From the NCBI RefSeq assembly GCF_000003605.2, contig NW_003155740.1:124649-155730 (forward strand): 31,082 nt of DNA, in the 5' to 3' direction. The notes under the pieces were generated by a model that worked only from the letters and a program-made list of their open reading frames with translations, did not search any database and was not told the origin of the DNA. The stretch comes from Saccoglossus kowalevskii. Taxonomy: Eukaryota; Hemichordata; Enteropneusta; Harrimaniidae. Positions 29,810 to 31,082 of this stretch are shown one piece after another; positions within the stretch are counted from its first letter, which is position 1; each line of letters starts with the position of its first letter. A program made the translations under genes and the position numbers.

Positions 29810-31082
29810 CTATTCAAAGGGAATTATCATTAACGACTACATTTGTTTATTATATATCATGTTACCAGTTGAAAACAGCACCAATCTCTCATGCATTATT
29901 GTAAAGTCTTTCCCATGGCGCCCTCTGGCGATCATATTTTTATATTACTTAAATTTGACAAATGAAAGTCATTAGAACCGTTGATATTCTTTCCATATTT
30001 TTGAGAGATTTGAGTGATGAGCGAATACAAAATAACTCTACAAGTGTCGATTACAGCAATATCTCTTCCATTTATTTACCGGTATGTCATGTTGACGTCA
30101 TAGAAGCTCTTCCTTGCTAGAGGGCGCGACTTGTCGTGTTTTGTCACGCATGTTAATAGGTTGGTTATTATATGAATATTGACGACTGTTTTGTGTCTTT
30201 GACTGGGTATGTACCTCCAAGGAATATGAATTAATATTCTAATTGGCGCGGTGTTATTTTTATTTCACTTCACATTAAGTTGATTGCATGTTTAAACCTA
30301 TAGAGTGTGTGTATGTACTGTGTAATAAGTTAATGATCAATTAGTTGATTACTGCATGACAGTCATGCACAGAAACACATGTACGATCTGATCGTTTGTC
30401 ATGCTTGAAACGTTAGCCACAGGTAGTGAGTGACCTTGTTTACAGGCACTTAGAGTGTAAAAAATGTCGTATCTTCGATAGTTCTGCGCAATTATCAAAA
30501 ATGTGATTAACGGGACAACCATATACCGGCAAATTAATCGATTATATAAGCGAATATAACATTTACACTTGGTACATTACTTATCCTACTTTTGTTTTAC
30601 AGTTGATAAGGAATATCAAACTTCCATAGTTAGTATTGTAGTATTGATTCGTTGCTTGTGAATATTTCATACTATATTGGCTCACCGTTTACCTGCAGAA
30701 AAACATCTGGCGCGTTTCAAAGTACGCTTTATTATTCTAACGCCAAACAGGTATTTAACACTTATTCAACAAGTATTGTTCAAATAAACACGCCACTTAC
30801 ATCGTTTGATCATTTCAAATCAAACAGCGGAAGAACCGAAACGCAGATAAAAACTTTTTAAATCGCTTAAAATGTTCCACCTGGATTATAACCAAAATTT
30901 CAGGAGCGTGAAGCCAGCAGCACTGTCTAAACAATGAAATGAGACGAACACATAATGCTAAGGTACGAGTGATCACGGACATGTATCTACATCTTTATCT
31001 TAGCATTTGTGTGTGCAATTGATGTAGTGAAGTAGGAACGAAAGGAAACACGAAATATGTTCTCGTTTGAGGTTATTTCACT
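29810..31082. other. Right-end noncoding region
   Basis: No further exon of the EGF gene could be supported on the - strand, and the + strand open frame at 30652-30861 has no domain. Two AGAGGGCGC-type motifs occur (29922 and 30118). The 5' end of the EGF gene probably lies outside the window. Confidence 0.5.

Noticed and set aside
30652-30861. 69-codon + strand open frame near the right edge
   Set aside because: No domain, AT-rich composition, no start context, and no neighbouring exon on that strand.

Overview
The window is animal nuclear DNA. It is AT-rich, has many short exons split by GT-AG introns, and carries several miniature inverted-repeat elements. The gene families present (DEG/ENaC sodium channels, LDL-receptor class A, ShKT and EGF-like domains) and the noncoding repeats suggest a marine invertebrate. 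I cannot name the phylum from the sequence alone.

Left part, + strand (2150-5775): seven in-phase exons encode the C-terminal half of a DEG/ENaC channel, from the finger/palm through the cysteine-rich thumb to the second membrane helix with a G-V-S selectivity filter and a short acidic tail. Its N-terminal half is not in the window. The 3' UTR holds a 21-bp tandem repeat.

Middle, + strand (8747-11103, possibly to 12889): a single-pass membrane protein of unknown family with a long Ser/Thr-rich cytoplasmic tail. As given, the reading frame is broken twice inside exon 1. About 5.5 kb without recognisable genes follows (12890-18440).

Right part, - strand (29809 down to 18615): 19 exons can be joined with every phase agreeing. 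In order they encode a short partial exon, five unusual eight-cysteine EGF-like domains (the fifth has seven), a membrane-spanning segment, a short linker exon, the cytosolic HG motif and first membrane helix of a DEG/ENaC channel, five LDLa domains, one ShKT domain, a sixth LDLa domain, and then the channel ectodomain. The last channel exon found is the one that matches the first exon of the + gene. No thumb or TM2 exons for this gene were found on the - strand between 18.6 kb and the left edge. Whether the EGF-TM exons and the channel exons form one gene or two adjacent genes is unresolved. The predicted topology fits one three-pass protein.

The two channel genes are therefore complementary halves in opposite orientation. 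The inner end of each is bordered by a copy of the same roughly 155-bp terminal-inverted-repeat element, and these two copies are in opposite orientation. Other noncoding content includes two TA-flanked pogo/Tigger-like MITEs, two further foldback elements, LTR-like promoter fragments and simple repeats. No tRNA, rRNA, CRISPR or prokaryotic features were seen.
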